Positions 18,394 to 27,278 of a stretch of 64,000 nucleotides of DNA are shown one piece after another. The position numbers and the translations under genes were made by a program. The notes beneath the pieces were generated by a model. It saw nothing but the letters and a program-made list of their open reading frames with translations, was not told the DNA's origin and ran no database searches. Each line of letters begins with the position of its first letter. The first letter of the stretch is position 1. The DNA is from Paracoccus maritimus (GTDB taxonomy: Bacteria > Pseudomonadota > Alphaproteobacteria > Rhodobacterales > Rhodobacteraceae): NCBI RefSeq assembly GCF_025195095.1, contig NZ_JANAVZ010000005.1, positions 186,001-250,000 of the forward strand. The letters run 5' to 3'.

Positions 18394-19317
18394 ATGACCC
18401 AGACGACGAACCGAAACAGCGCGATTGACCCTTTGCGGCTTGCACTGGCGCTTTGCGTGATCGCGCTGCACACGGGTTTCCCGGACGGGATCGGCGCGGT
18501 GGCGCAACAGGTGCTGGTGAACGGGATCTATCGCCTTGCCGTACCGGTCTTCGCCCTGATCGCCGGTTTCTTCTTCCTCGGCGCGCTTCGGACGGGGCGT
18601 GCTCGTGCCTATGCCCTGAGGATCCTTTCGGTCTATGCACTGTGGATGGTCATCTACCTGCCGATCTATGGGCCGGACTTTACCTCTGTCGGGCATGTCC
18701 TGCAGACGGTTCTGTTCGGCTATTTTCACCTTTGGTTTCTGCCGGGACTGCTGATCGGAGCGTTGCTGGTGGCCGCGCTGCATCGTGCGGGTGCGGTGCC
18801 GCTGGCGCTGGTCGCCGCAAGCTGCGCCTTGACCGGGCTAATACTGCAATGGCTGGTTCTGTCGGGCCGTGTCACGATGCCGCTGGATTATTACCGCAAC
18901 GGGCTGTTCGTGATCTTTCCCTTTTTTGCGACGGGGTATCTTCTGGCGCTTGCCGAATCCCTGCCCAGGATACGCTGGCAATGGACCGGATTGGCGCTGA
19001 TCCTGGTCGCTGTCGAAAGCATGGTCTGGTTCCGGATCGCGGGTGGTGGTTTCGGGGTCGATACCCTGTTCAGCCTTTATCTGGCGGCGCCTTTGCTTTT
19101 TCTTGGCGCGCGCCAGGCCAGTGGGGGCTGGGACGGCAAACGCATCGCATCGATGGCGGCGTTCGTCTATTTCAGCCATATCCTGATCATGATCTCGGCC
19201 AGCCGATTTGGTCTGTCCGGAAACATCAAGGCGCTGGTCGTCGCGGCTGCCGCCCTTGGGGTCGCATGGTGGCTGGGGTCCGAACGGCGCCGCCCGGTGC
19301 TGGCGTTGCTGACCTGA
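18394..19317 (+). CDS. Membrane acyltransferase-3 family protein
   Basis: A 307-residue integral membrane protein with about ten hydrophobic helices. The N-terminal IDPLRLALALCVIALHTGFP matches the acyltransferase-3 (OafA/NodX/WecH) pattern with the catalytic-type histidine at the end of helix 1. Such proteins O-acylate surface sugars or lipids; the acceptor here cannot be read. It lies 87 bp after ecm on the same strand and ends just before a terminator; it may be transcribed on its own. Confidence 0.8.
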   Translation: MTQTTNRNSAIDPLRLALALCVIALHTGFPDGIGAVAQQVLVNGIYRLAVPVFALIAGFFFLGALRTGRARAYALRILSVYALWMVIYLPIYGPDFTSVGHVLQTVLFGYFHLWFLPGLLIGALLVAALHRAGAVPLALVAASCALTGLILQWLVLSGRVTMPLDYYRNGLFVIFPFFATGYLLALAESLPRIRWQWTGLALILVAVESMVWFRIAGGGFGVDTLFSLYLAAPLLFLGARQASGGWDGKRIASMAAFVYFSHILIMISASRFGLSGNIKALVVAAAALGVAWWLGSERRRPVLALLT

Positions 19318-19329
19318 CGCCAGAATGCA

Positions 19330-19356
19330 AAACGCCGCCCCTGGGGGGCGGCGTTT
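19330..19356. terminator. Rho-independent terminator between acyltransferase and rpmE
   Basis: AAACGCCGCCCC (19330-19341) pairs perfectly over 12 bp with GGGGCGGCGTTT (19345-19356), loop TGG. On the minus strand the stem is followed by a short T-run (TTTTGC), so it most clearly ends the rpmE-side operon; it can also stop the convergent acyltransferase transcript. Confidence 0.8.
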
Positions 19357-19381
19357 CGGTCTGGATCGTCCGTGCGTCGAA

Positions 19382-19603
19382 TCAGAAGCCGAGGCCAGCG
19401 TACTTGTTCTTGAACTTCGACACGCGACCGCCGGTGTCCATCAGGCGCGAAGAGCCGCCGGTCCAGGCAGGGTGCGTGGTCGGATCGATGTCCAGCGACA
19501 GCGTGTCGCCTTCGGCGCCCCAGCTGGAGCGCGTCTGATAAACCGTTCCGTCGGTCATCTTGACGTCGATCATGTGATATTCGGGGTGAATGCCTTTTTT
19601 CAT
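19382..19603 (-). CDS. rpmE: 50S ribosomal protein L31
   Basis: A 73-residue L31 starting [19 protein letters not shown]. There are no cysteines, so it is the zinc-free form usual in alphaproteobacteria rather than the CxxC zinc form. It is the last gene of the ffh-to-rpmE operon, 11 bp after rplS, and ends near a strong terminator. Confidence 0.97.
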   Translation of the reverse strand: MKKGIHPEYHMIDVKMTDGTVYQTRSSWGAEGDTLSLDIDPTTHPAWTGGSSRLMDTGGRVSKFKNKYAGLGF

Positions 19604-19614
19604 CGGGGGACCTC

Positions 19615-19992
19615 TCAGGCGCCGGCTTTGGGCTTGTAGTTGGTTTTCTCGGCGATACGGGCCGACTTGCCGCGACGATCGCGCAGATAGTACAGCTTGG
19701 CGCGGCGAACCTTGCCGCGGCGCACTACCTCGATCGCATCGATGTTGGTCGAATACAGCGGGAAGACCCGCTCGACGCCCTCACCAAAGCTGATCTTGCG
19801 CACGGTAAAGCTGGCTGCGATGCCGTTGCCGCCCTTGCGCGAGATGCAGACGCCTTCATAGGCCTGCACGCGGGTCCGGGTGCCTTCGGTCACCTTGTAG
19901 CCGACGCGAACGGTGTCGCCGGCCTTGAAATCGGGGATGGTCTTGCCAAGCTCGGCGATCTGCTCGGCTTCAAGTTCTGCGATCAGATTCAT
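19615..19992 (-). CDS. rplS: 50S ribosomal protein L19
   Basis: A 125-residue L19 with the classic [21 protein letters not shown] and [20 protein letters not shown] segments. L19 sits at the 30S-50S interface. It follows trmD by two bases, the usual rpsP-rimM-trmD-rplS order. Confidence 0.97.
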   Translation of the reverse strand: MNLIAELEAEQIAELGKTIPDFKAGDTVRVGYKVTEGTRTRVQAYEGVCISRKGGNGIAASFTVRKISFGEGVERVFPLYSTNIDAIEVVRRGKVRRAKLYYLRDRRGKSARIAEKTNYKPKAGA

Positions 19993-19994
19993 CG

Positions 19995-20864
19995 CTAGGG
20001 TTCCTTGTCATGCTCGCGGTGAGTCCGCGATTGGTCTGATGCGCCCGAGAGCTGTCGGTCCTTTGCCGGGTCCATCCGCGTTTCCGCAAATGCCCGCCAC
20101 AGGTCGGGGCGGCGTTCCTTGGTCAGCCTTTCGGCCTCGGTTTCCCGCCAAGCATAAATGGCCGCGTGATTGCCCGACAGAAGAACATCCGGGATCTCGC
20201 GGCCTTCCCACAGGGCGGGCTTCGTGTACTGAGGAGCTTCGAGCAGGCCCCGATTGCCGATGGAAAAGGATTCCTCGGCCAGAGAGTCCTGATTCCCCAG
20301 CACGCGCGGTATAAGGCGAACCGTCGCGTCGATCAAGACCTGAGCGGCGATCTCGCCCCCGGTCAGGACATAGTCGCCGATGCTGATTTCCTCGACCTCG
20401 TGGGCGTCCAGAACGCGCTGATCCACGCCTTCGAAACGGCCGCAGATCAGGGTCACGCCCGGGCCGTCGGCCAGTGCGCGGGCGCGGGCCTGGGTCAGGG
20501 GTTTGCCGCGCGGGGACATGTAAAGGACGGGTCCGGCGGCGTGCTGCCGGGCGTCGCGCAGGGCGGCGTCCATCACATCCGCGCGGATCACCATGCCCGC
20601 CCCGCCGCCGGCGGGGGTGTCGTCGACATTCCGGTGCCTGCCGACGCCGAATTCACGCAAGGGTACAGTGCGCAGGTTCCACAGCCCCTGAGACAATGCC
20701 CGGCCTGTCAGCGACAGGCCGAGAATGCCGGGAAACGCCTCGGGGAACAGGGTGATGACGCTGGCGGTCCAGACGCCTGCGACCTGCGGCTCGGCCATCA
20801 GGTCGCGCGGCCACAGGTTGGGCCGGATGGAAAGGCGGCCGTGGGACTTCGCAGCGTCCGTCAT
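19995..20864 (-). CDS. trmD: tRNA (guanine37-N1)-methyltransferase
   Basis: A 289-residue SPOUT-class enzyme that makes m1G37 next to the anticodon and prevents frameshifting. The knot region is clear: [24 protein letters not shown] and [15 protein letters not shown]. The N-terminus has about 30 residues before the usual family start ([16 protein letters not shown]); ATG at 20864 is kept because it overlaps the rimM stop (ATGA), but the internal ATG at Met23 is possible. The C-terminal tail after about residue 265 is polar and not conserved. Confidence 0.96.
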   Translation of the reverse strand: MTDAAKSHGRLSIRPNLWPRDLMAEPQVAGVWTASVITLFPEAFPGILGLSLTGRALSQGLWNLRTVPLREFGVGRHRNVDDTPAGGGAGMVIRADVMDAALRDARQHAAGPVLYMSPRGKPLTQARARALADGPGVTLICGRFEGVDQRVLDAHEVEEISIGDYVLTGGEIAAQVLIDATVRLIPRVLGNQDSLAEESFSIGNRGLLEAPQYTKPALWEGREIPDVLLSGNHAAIYAWRETEAERLTKERRPDLWRAFAETRMDPAKDRQLSGASDQSRTHREHDKEP

Positions 20865-21361
20865 TCGTCGCTTTCCGGGGGATCGGCGACGATGCGTCGG
20901 GCGGTCAGATCCACGGTCGGCACGACCGCACGGGTGAAGGGCAGCAGCAACGTGTCACGGCCGCCCACAACCTCAAGGATGTCGCCCGCGCCGTGATCGA
21001 AGATCGCGCGAACCCGACCCAGAACCTGCCCGCCGGTATCGACGACGTCCAGACCGATCAGGTCGGCATGGTAGAATTCATCATCGGGCAGCGAGGGCAG
21101 GGCGGCGCGCGGGGCCCACAGCGTGGTGCCCTTCAGCGCTTCGGCATCCTCGCGCGAGGCCACGCCGGACAGGCGCGCGCCCAGCCCGCCGGTGACCGGG
21201 CGGGTCAGCTTCACGGTAAAGCTGCGCTTGCCATCCTCGGTCGTCAGCGGGCCGTAACCGGCGATGTCCGCGGGTTCGGCACAGAAGCTTTTCAGGCGCA
21301 CCTCGCCCTTGACCCCGAAGGCCCCGGCAATGGCGCCGACGCAGATGCGATCACCCGACAT
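20861..21361 (-). CDS. rimM: Ribosome maturation factor RimM
   Basis: A 166-residue protein with an N-terminal RimM domain ([20 protein letters not shown]) and a C-terminal PRC-barrel ([21 protein letters not shown] region). It helps mature the 30S subunit by acting with S19. It is coupled to trmD by a 4-bp overlap and follows rpsP by 69 bp. Confidence 0.96.
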   Translation of the reverse strand: MSGDRICVGAIAGAFGVKGEVRLKSFCAEPADIAGYGPLTTEDGKRSFTVKLTRPVTGGLGARLSGVASREDAEALKGTTLWAPRAALPSLPDDEFYHADLIGLDVVDTGGQVLGRVRAIFDHGAGDILEVVGGRDTLLLPFTRAVVPTVDLTARRIVADPPESDE

Positions 21362-21430
21362 GCGTTTTCCCGTTCGTTCCGCAGTGACGGAAGCGGCCGA
21401 AGGGGTGTCCCGACGGCCGTTTCAGGTCGA

Positions 21431-21796
21431 TCACTCGGCCGCGGCTTCTTCGGCCGGGGCGGCGGCTTTCGCGGCCTTTTCCTCGGCCCGCTTCTTGGCC
21501 TTGTCGCCCGGTTCGGCCTTTTTCATGTTCTTGCGCTCGGCCTTGTCGCGCACGCCAGCGGCTTCCAGAAACCGCGCGATGCGGTCGGTGGGCTGGGCGC
21601 CCTGCGCCAGCCAGTGCTGCACGCGTTCTACATCCATCTTGATGCGGTCTTCGCTGTCTTTGGGCAGCAGCGGGTTGTAGGTGCCCAGCTTTTCCAGGAA
21701 GCGGCCGTCGCGCGGCATGCGCGTGTCGGCGGCGACGATGGCATAGTGGGGGCGCTTCTTGGAACCACCACGGGCGAGACGGATCTTGACGGCCAT
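21431..21796 (-). CDS. rpsP: 30S ribosomal protein S16
   Basis: A 121-residue S16. The core begins [20 protein letters not shown] and ends near residue 85; the rest is a Lys/Ala/Glu-rich tail common in Rhodobacterales. ATG at 21796 with AAAGGAGAAAAT upstream sets the start; the frame stays open far upstream but without a ribosome site. Confidence 0.96.
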   Translation of the reverse strand: MAVKIRLARGGSKKRPHYAIVAADTRMPRDGRFLEKLGTYNPLLPKDSEDRIKMDVERVQHWLAQGAQPTDRIARFLEAAGVRDKAERKNMKKAEPGDKAKKRAEEKAAKAAAPAEEAAAE

Positions 21797-21834
21797 TCTA
21801 TTTTCTCCTTTGAAATGGCTGAGTTGGCGGGGCT

Positions 21835-22143
21835 TCAGGCCCCGGCCTGCGATTGATGTTGCTCGTGATGCCGGATCACTTCGGCAATCACGAAATTCAG
21901 GAATTTGCGCGCGAATTCCGGGTCCAGATCGGCCTCGCGCGCGAGGCGTTCCAGCCGCTCGATCTGTTGCGCTTCGCGCGTCGGATCGGACGGAGGAAGG
22001 TCGTGGTCGGCCTTGAGGCGGCCGACGGATTGGGTGTGCTTGAACCTTTCGGCCAAGGTATAGACAAGGATCGCGTCCAGCCGGTCGATGCTGGCGCGGT
22101 GTTCCTTCAGCAGGTTTGCCGCACGGGTCGCGGGATCGGTCAT
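21835..22143 (-). CDS. AroQ-type chorismate mutase
   Basis: A 102-residue all-helical chorismate mutase. The pattern [20 protein letters not shown], a K in VGRLKADH and DPTRE carry the expected active-site Arg, Lys, Asp and Glu positions of the AroQ fold. It converts chorismate to prephenate for Phe/Tyr synthesis. A stand-alone gene between ffh and rpsP is the common place in Rhodobacterales. It overlaps the upstream acetyltransferase by four bases. Confidence 0.9.
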   Translation of the reverse strand: MTDPATRAANLLKEHRASIDRLDAILVYTLAERFKHTQSVGRLKADHDLPPSDPTREAQQIERLERLAREADLDPEFARKFLNFVIAEVIRHHEQHQSQAGA

Positions 22144-22688
22144 GCTGCGCTTCCTTGGCTTGGGGCTGGGGAAGGATGGCGATAGACAAGGCAGGGTTCG
22201 TCCGGGTGCGGTACGGGCGCGGCATCGTCGCGGGTCGCGCCAAGGCGTTCGGCAAGCGCGATGGAACGGCGATTGTCGGGCGCGATATAGCTGACGGCCC
22301 CATCCCATCCCAGTGCGCCATGGGCGTGCGCCCGCGCGGCTTTGGCGGCCTCGAACGCATAGCCCTTGCCCTCAGCGACGGGCGACCAGACGGTCCAGCC
22401 GATCTCGCGTTCGGGCCACCCCTCGGGAAACCAAGGTCCGGCCATGCCAAGCGGCGTGTCATCGCCCTGCAGGCAGAAGACGAACATGCCCCAGCCGCGC
22501 ATCGCCCAATGGCCGATCACGTGCCCGAACGCGCGCCACGCCGTGGCATCGTTGCTGTCCTTGGGGCGGATAAAGCGCGACCTGTCGCTGGCCGCGAAAT
22601 CGCGCCATGCGGGCCAGTCGCTGCCCATGGGCGCACGCAGCGTCAGGCGCTGGGTGGTCAGGATGGGTGTCGGTGACAGCAGGATCAT
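22140..22688 (-). CDS. GNAT-family N-acetyltransferase
   Basis: A 182-residue acetyltransferase of the RimJ/RimL-like group. It opens with [12 protein letters not shown] and has [13 protein letters not shown] as the acetyl-CoA loop and [14 protein letters not shown] near the C-terminus. The substrate is unknown. It overlaps both neighbours by four bases and resembles the next gene upstream, so the two look like a tandem duplication within the ffh operon. Confidence 0.88.
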   Translation of the reverse strand: MILLSPTPILTTQRLTLRAPMGSDWPAWRDFAASDRSRFIRPKDSNDATAWRAFGHVIGHWAMRGWGMFVFCLQGDDTPLGMAGPWFPEGWPEREIGWTVWSPVAEGKGYAFEAAKAARAHAHGALGWDGAVSYIAPDNRRSIALAERLGATRDDAAPVPHPDEPCLVYRHPSPAPSQGSAA

Positions 22689-23221
22689 CGCGCGGCCCCC
22701 AAGGTCGGGATGCCATAGACATCGCGTGCGGCACCATCGGGAAACTCTGCGCGGCGCAGCTTGAGGCCGCCCAGCTTATCCGTCAGGCGACGCGCGGCGA
22801 TGTTGTCGTCGCGAAAATGCGTCTCGACCTGGGGCAGGCCAAGGCTGTCGCGTGCCCAGGACAGGACCGCCGCCGACGCATCTTGCGCAATTCCGGTGCC
22901 GCGTGCTTCGGGCAGCAGCCACCAGGTCAGTTCATGGCTTGGCCAGCCGTCGGGATGAACGATGCCGCAACCGCCCAAGGTCTTGCCGTCAAGGGTGATC
23001 GCGAACTTGCCGAAGCCGCGCAGATGCCAGTGGCCGATATCGCGGCACAGCACGCCATAGGCCTGATCCCGCCGCATCGGCCCACCGTAGAAGCGTGATG
23101 CATCGGCGTCGGCCAGGAAGGCCGCATATGCCGCCAGATCCCCCGCCTCTGGCACGCGCAGGATCAGGCGCTGAGTCGTCAGCACCGGCGCGTCAGCCGA
23201 AAAGGGGGTGGTCGTCGTCAT
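22685..23221 (-). CDS. GNAT-family N-acetyltransferase, tandem paralogue
   Basis: A 178-residue RimJ/RimL-like acetyltransferase. VLTTQRLILRVPEAGD matches the start of its neighbour; EARGTGIAQDASAAVLSWAR is the cofactor loop and DNIAARRLTDKLGG the C-terminal signature. It begins 3 bp after the ffh stop. Substrate unknown; the pair may acetylate protein or small-molecule amines, but nothing in the sequence decides this. Confidence 0.88.
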   Translation of the reverse strand: MTTTTPFSADAPVLTTQRLILRVPEAGDLAAYAAFLADADASRFYGGPMRRDQAYGVLCRDIGHWHLRGFGKFAITLDGKTLGGCGIVHPDGWPSHELTWWLLPEARGTGIAQDASAAVLSWARDSLGLPQVETHFRDDNIAARRLTDKLGGLKLRRAEFPDGAARDVYGIPTLGAAR

Positions 23222-23224
23222 GGA

Positions 23225-24721
23225 TTATTTCTTGCCGAACATGCCTGAAAGGCCACCAGGCAGCCCGGCCTTGGACAGATCGCCGCCCAGCCCCTTGGGG
23301 TCCTGCAGCATCTTTGTCGCCTCGGCCATCTTCGACGGGTCCATGTTGTCCATGTCAGGCAGGCCGCCGCCCTTGCCGGTCATGGCGCGCATGGCCTGCT
23401 TCAGCATGCCGCCCTTGCCCATCTTGCCCAGCTTCTTCATCGTGTCGGCCATCTGCCGCTGCATCTTCAGCAGTCGGTTCAGTTCGGCCACATCCATGCC
23501 GGCACCGGCTGCGATGCGTTTCTTGCGGCTGGCCTGCAGGATCGCGGGATTGGCGCGTTCCTTCTTGGTCATGGAATTGATCAGCGCGACCTGACGACGG
23601 ATTGCGCTGTCATCCATGCCCGCGGCCTCGGCCTGTTTAGCCATTTTCTGCATGCCCGGCATCATGCCCATGATGGACTGCATCCCGCCCATCTTCTGCA
23701 TCTGTTCCAGCTGGCCCTTCAGGTCGTTCATGTTGAACAGACCCTTCTGGAACCGCTTCATCATGCGTTCGGCCTGTTCGACCTCCAGCACTTCCTGGGC
23801 CTTTTCGACCAGCGCGACGATATCGCCCATGCCAAGGATGCGACCGGCGATTCGCTGCGCGTCAAAGCCTTCCAGCGCGTCCATCTTTTCGCCAAGACCG
23901 ACGAAGCGGATCGGCTTGCCGGTCACGGCGCGCATCGACAGGGCGGCACCACCGCGCCCGTCGCCGTCCATCCGGGTCAGCACGACACCCGAAACGCCGA
24001 CCTTGCCGTCGAATTCGGTCGCGACATTCACCGCGTCCTGACCCGTCAGGCCATCGACGACCAGCAAAGTCTCGCGCGGGTTGGCGATGTCGCGGACCGC
24101 CTGAACCTCGTCCATCAGGACCTGGTCGATATGCAGACGGCCGGCGGTGTCCAGCATATAGACGTCATAGCCGCCAAGGCTGGCCTGCTGCTTGGCGCGC
24201 TGCGCGATCTGGGTCGCGGTCTGGCCCGGCACGATCGGCAGGGTGTCGACGCCGATCTGCTGGCCCAGGATGGCCAACTGTTCCATGGCCGCCGGACGGT
24301 TCGTGTCCAGCGAGGCCATCAGGACGCGCTTCTTTTCGCGGTCCTTCAGGCGCTTGGCCAACTTTGCCGTTGTGGTGGTCTTGCCCGAACCCTGCAGGCC
24401 GACCATCAGGATCGGCGCGGGCGGGTTATCGATGCGCAGAGCCTCGGGCTCTTCGTCGCCCTGCAGAACCTTGATCAGTTCGTCATGGACGATCTTGACG
24501 ACCTGCTGGCCCGGCGTGACCGATTTCGTGACCGCCGCGCCGGTTGCCTTGGACGTCACCGATTTGACGAAGCTGCGTGCCACCGGCAATGAGACGTCGG
24601 CCTCCAGCAGGGCGACGCGCACCTCGCGCATGGCGGCGGTGACATCATCCTCGGACAGCGCACCCTGCTTGGTCAGCCGGTCGAAGACGCCGCCAAGCCG
24701 GTCGGACAGATTCTCGAACAT
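23225..24721 (-). CDS. ffh: Signal recognition particle protein Ffh
   Basis: A 498-residue SRP54 GTPase. The N domain covers 1-90. The G domain has GLQGSGKTTTTAK (P-loop, residues 108-120), DTAGRLH and TRMDGDGRGGAAL, and a methionine-rich M domain covers about 300-498. It binds 4.5S RNA and signal peptides and targets ribosomes to FtsY. ATG at 24721 begins MFENLSDRLGGVFDRL, the family start; the frame is open further back but that part is not conserved. It heads the operon down to rpmE. Confidence 0.97.
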   Translation of the reverse strand: MFENLSDRLGGVFDRLTKQGALSEDDVTAAMREVRVALLEADVSLPVARSFVKSVTSKATGAAVTKSVTPGQQVVKIVHDELIKVLQGDEEPEALRIDNPPAPILMVGLQGSGKTTTTAKLAKRLKDREKKRVLMASLDTNRPAAMEQLAILGQQIGVDTLPIVPGQTATQIAQRAKQQASLGGYDVYMLDTAGRLHIDQVLMDEVQAVRDIANPRETLLVVDGLTGQDAVNVATEFDGKVGVSGVVLTRMDGDGRGGAALSMRAVTGKPIRFVGLGEKMDALEGFDAQRIAGRILGMGDIVALVEKAQEVLEVEQAERMMKRFQKGLFNMNDLKGQLEQMQKMGGMQSIMGMMPGMQKMAKQAEAAGMDDSAIRRQVALINSMTKKERANPAILQASRKKRIAAGAGMDVAELNRLLKMQRQMADTMKKLGKMGKGGMLKQAMRAMTGKGGGLPDMDNMDPSKMAEATKMLQDPKGLGGDLSKAGLPGGLSGMFGKK

Positions 24722-25020
24722 CGCGGGCCTCCTGAAGGTCCAAAGCAGTTTCGCCCCCGTGGGCGCAACGCGCTGACGGGGGGCGATCCCCGCAGCATAC
24801 GGGGACCGGAAGGGGCGTCCTTCCGGGAATTCCGGGTTCTGATAGGGAAAAACGGGCGGCGAGTCAACGCGCGTCGGCATGGATCATGGATTCAAGTGTC
24901 ATGACCGGCATCCAACCGGAAGAAGCGCCTCCAATGAATGGCGGCGCGGCAAGCCTGGCCGCGCCTGCCGGATGTGTCGTCACGATCCGCTTGGTGCCGT
25001 GACCGGCATTCCCGCGATGA
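24722..25020. other. Gene-free spacer upstream of ffh with two perfect hairpins
   Basis: No gene is supported here. CCGGAAGG (24806-24813) pairs with CCTTCCGG (24819-24826) and lies in the ffh leader. GGCGCGGC (24943-24950) pairs with GCCGCGCC (24958-24965) and follows azoR on the minus strand, so it may end that transcript, although no T-run follows. I looked for an SRP RNA signature (GGAAGCA tetraloop context) and did not find one. Confidence 0.5.
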
Positions 25021-25608
25021 TCACGCGGCGATCCGGTCCAAGGCCTCTTGCGCGCGCGCCAGCCCGGCATCGTGATCCATCGCAAGCCGGTCGGCGGCGA
25101 TGAATTCGACATCGGTGATCCCCAGGAAACCCAGGATATGACGAAGATAACCCGAGGCGAAGTCAATCTCGGACCCGATAGGCGTGCCTGCCGACGTATA
25201 GGCGATGATGGCGCGTTTTCCGGTCAGCAGACCTTCGGGACCGGCTTCGGTATAGCGGAAGGACAGCCCGGCGCGGGCGATCTGGTCAAGCCAGTTCTTC
25301 AGCTGCGCCGTGATCGCGAAGTTGTAGATCGGCGACCCGATCACCAGCACGTCCGCGTCCTGCACGTCCGCCAGATAGGCGTTCGAGGTTTCGATCAGCT
25401 GCTTCTGATCTTCTGTCGGTGCCTCAGGCGCCAAGCGCACGGCGTGGAACCAGTCGGTGTCGATTGCCGGAACGCCTTTGTTCAGGTCGCGATAGGTCAC
25501 GCTGGCGTCCGGATTTGCGTCCTTCAGCCGGGCCACGATGTCGGCGGTCAGCTTGCGCGAAACGGATGCCTCGCCCGTGATGGCGCTGTCGATATGAAGA
25601 ATGTTCAT
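25021..25608 (-). CDS. azoR: FMN-dependent NADH:quinone/azo oxidoreductase
   Basis: A 195-residue flavodoxin-like AzoR. It has the FMN-binding start HIDSAITGEASVSRKL, SPIYNFAITAQLKNWLD (P95-N97-type FMN contact) and LSFRYTEAGPEGLLTGKRAI. It reduces quinones and azo dyes by two electrons and is cytosolic. A divergent LysR-type gene starts 104 bp away and probably controls it. Confidence 0.92.
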   Translation of the reverse strand: MNILHIDSAITGEASVSRKLTADIVARLKDANPDASVTYRDLNKGVPAIDTDWFHAVRLAPEAPTEDQKQLIETSNAYLADVQDADVLVIGSPIYNFAITAQLKNWLDQIARAGLSFRYTEAGPEGLLTGKRAIIAYTSAGTPIGSEIDFASGYLRHILGFLGITDVEFIAADRLAMDHDAGLARAQEALDRIAA

Positions 25609-25712
25609 GTCGGTCGTCCTTTGCGGAGGGGATATTCTTGTAAGGCAGACTTAGGGCGTTGCGTTTTCGAACGAAACCGCAATAGTCGCGCAGGATCTGT
25701 GCAGAGGCGCAC

Positions 25713-26573
25713 ATGACGATGGAAAACTGGGACGATATCAGGGTCGCGCTTGCGGTGGCCCGTGCCGGGACTGTCAGCGGCGCGGCCGAGGCATTGGGCG
25801 TGCATCATGCGACGGTGATCAGACGCATCGACGCGCTGGAATCGCAGCTTGGCGCGCGGCTGTTTCAGCGCCACCCGCGCGGCTATGCGTTGACCGAGGC
25901 CGGGCAGGCGCTGCTGGTTGCAGGCGGCGCGGCGGATGAACGATTCGCGCAGATGGCCGCGCAGATCGCCGGGTCCGGCGACCGGATCGAGGGCGAACTT
26001 GTCGTCACGTCGCTGCCGGAACTGGCCGGGTTCGTCATGCCCCGCCTGAACGCGCTTTTACGTCGCCATGACGGATTGCGGCTGCGTTATGTGACCGATG
26101 CCCGGCTGTTCCGGCTGGACGCGGGCGAAGCTCATGTCGCGATCCGCGCCGGCGCGCAGCCGACCGAGCCGGACTATGTGATCCGGCCGATGCAACCGGT
26201 CTTCCACCGGCTTTACGCGGCACCGGCCTATCTGGACGCCAATGGTCCGGTCGCTGACGTCGCACGGCACAGGTTCTGCCTGCCGGGTCCGGAAAGCCAT
26301 GGCGCCCCTGTAATGCGCTGGCTTTCCGATCGTGTGCCGCCCGCCCATGTCGTGATGATCAGCAATGACGCCGAGGCACGCGAGGCCGTCATCCGCGCCG
26401 GGCTTGCCATCGGCATCCTGGCGGACAGCCGCGCCGACGGGTTGACCGAGGTGATGTGCCTGCCGGAATGGAAATCGTCCCTGTGGCTGGTCACCCATGT
26501 CGATCTGCACCGCACATCGAAGGTGCAGGCGGCGGTGGCGGCGCTTCAAGGAAATGATATGGCCGAGGCCTGA
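25713..26573 (+). CDS. LysR-type transcriptional regulator, divergent from azoR
   Basis: A 286-residue LTTR. The N-terminal winged helix (about 1-62) includes GTVSGAAEALGVHHATVIRRI and LGARLFQRHPRGYALTEAG; the rest is a periplasmic-binding-protein-like effector domain. The divergent, close spacing suggests control of azoR in response to a quinone or electrophile; the ligand is not known. ATG at 25713 or 25719 would both serve. Confidence 0.88.
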   Translation: MTMENWDDIRVALAVARAGTVSGAAEALGVHHATVIRRIDALESQLGARLFQRHPRGYALTEAGQALLVAGGAADERFAQMAAQIAGSGDRIEGELVVTSLPELAGFVMPRLNALLRRHDGLRLRYVTDARLFRLDAGEAHVAIRAGAQPTEPDYVIRPMQPVFHRLYAAPAYLDANGPVADVARHRFCLPGPESHGAPVMRWLSDRVPPAHVVMISNDAEAREAVIRAGLAIGILADSRADGLTEVMCLPEWKSSLWLVTHVDLHRTSKVQAAVAALQGNDMAEA

Positions 26574-26702
26574 TCATGCGGACGAATGCCACGCCTGTTT
26601 CCTGCGCCCGCCGCAGACCTGATCCTGCCATGCACAGACTTGGGCCGGGCGGGTTCCATCTTGTCGCGGTCTGACGCAGATTTCCGCCCCGAGGAGAAAC
26701 CG

Positions 26703-27278
26703 ATGACCGACGCCCATCCCATCAGCCGATTTACCGTTCCCGATCCGATGACCCTGCCCGAGGACATCCGGCAGGCAATTGCCAAAGTGTCCGAGAAGTC
26801 CGGTTTCGTGCCGAACATCTTTCTGGCCTTGGCGCACCGCCCGGCCGAATTCCGCGCCTTCTTTGCCTATCACGATGCATTGATGGACAAGGATGAGGGG
26901 CTAACCAAGGCCGAGCGCGAATTGATCGTGGTCGCCACAAGCGGCCTGAACCAGTGTCAATATTGTGTCGTCGCGCATGGTGCGATCCTGCGGATCCGCG
27001 CGCGGAACCCGCGTATCGCGGACCAGATCGCGGTCAACTGGCGCAAGGCCGATATCAGCGCACGCGAACGCGCGATGCTGCAATATGCCGAAAAGGTCGC
27101 GCTGAACGCGCAGCAGATCGATGATACCGATCATCTGGCGCTGCGCGAGGCAGGCTTCGATGCAGACGAGATCTGGGACATCGCCGCGATCGCGGCGTTC
27201 TTCGCAATGTCGAACCGGCTGGTGAATGCCGCAGATATCCGCCCGAACGACCAATTCTACATGATGGGGCGGGAATGA
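26703..27278 (+). CDS. AhpD/carboxymuconolactone decarboxylase-like peroxidase-related protein
   Basis: A 191-residue all-helical protein of the peroxidase-related (AhpD-like) group. The redox motif is NQCQYCVVAHG, with CxxC plus the downstream His, and it follows LTKAERELIVVATSGL. GAGGAGAAACCG precedes ATG 26703. Such proteins probably reduce peroxides with a dithiol pair. It overlaps the next transporter gene by four bases, suggesting one operon. Confidence 0.87.
   Translation: MTDAHPISRFTVPDPMTLPEDIRQAIAKVSEKSGFVPNIFLALAHRPAEFRAFFAYHDALMDKDEGLTKAERELIVVATSGLNQCQYCVVAHGAILRIRARNPRIADQIAVNWRKADISARERAMLQYAEKVALNAQQIDDTDHLALREAGFDADEIWDIAAIAAFFAMSNRLVNAADIRPNDQFYMMGRE

Noticed and set aside
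24722..25020. SRP RNA gene (ffs) near ffh
   Set aside because: The conserved GGAAG-tetraloop and flanking asymmetric-loop sequence is not present.
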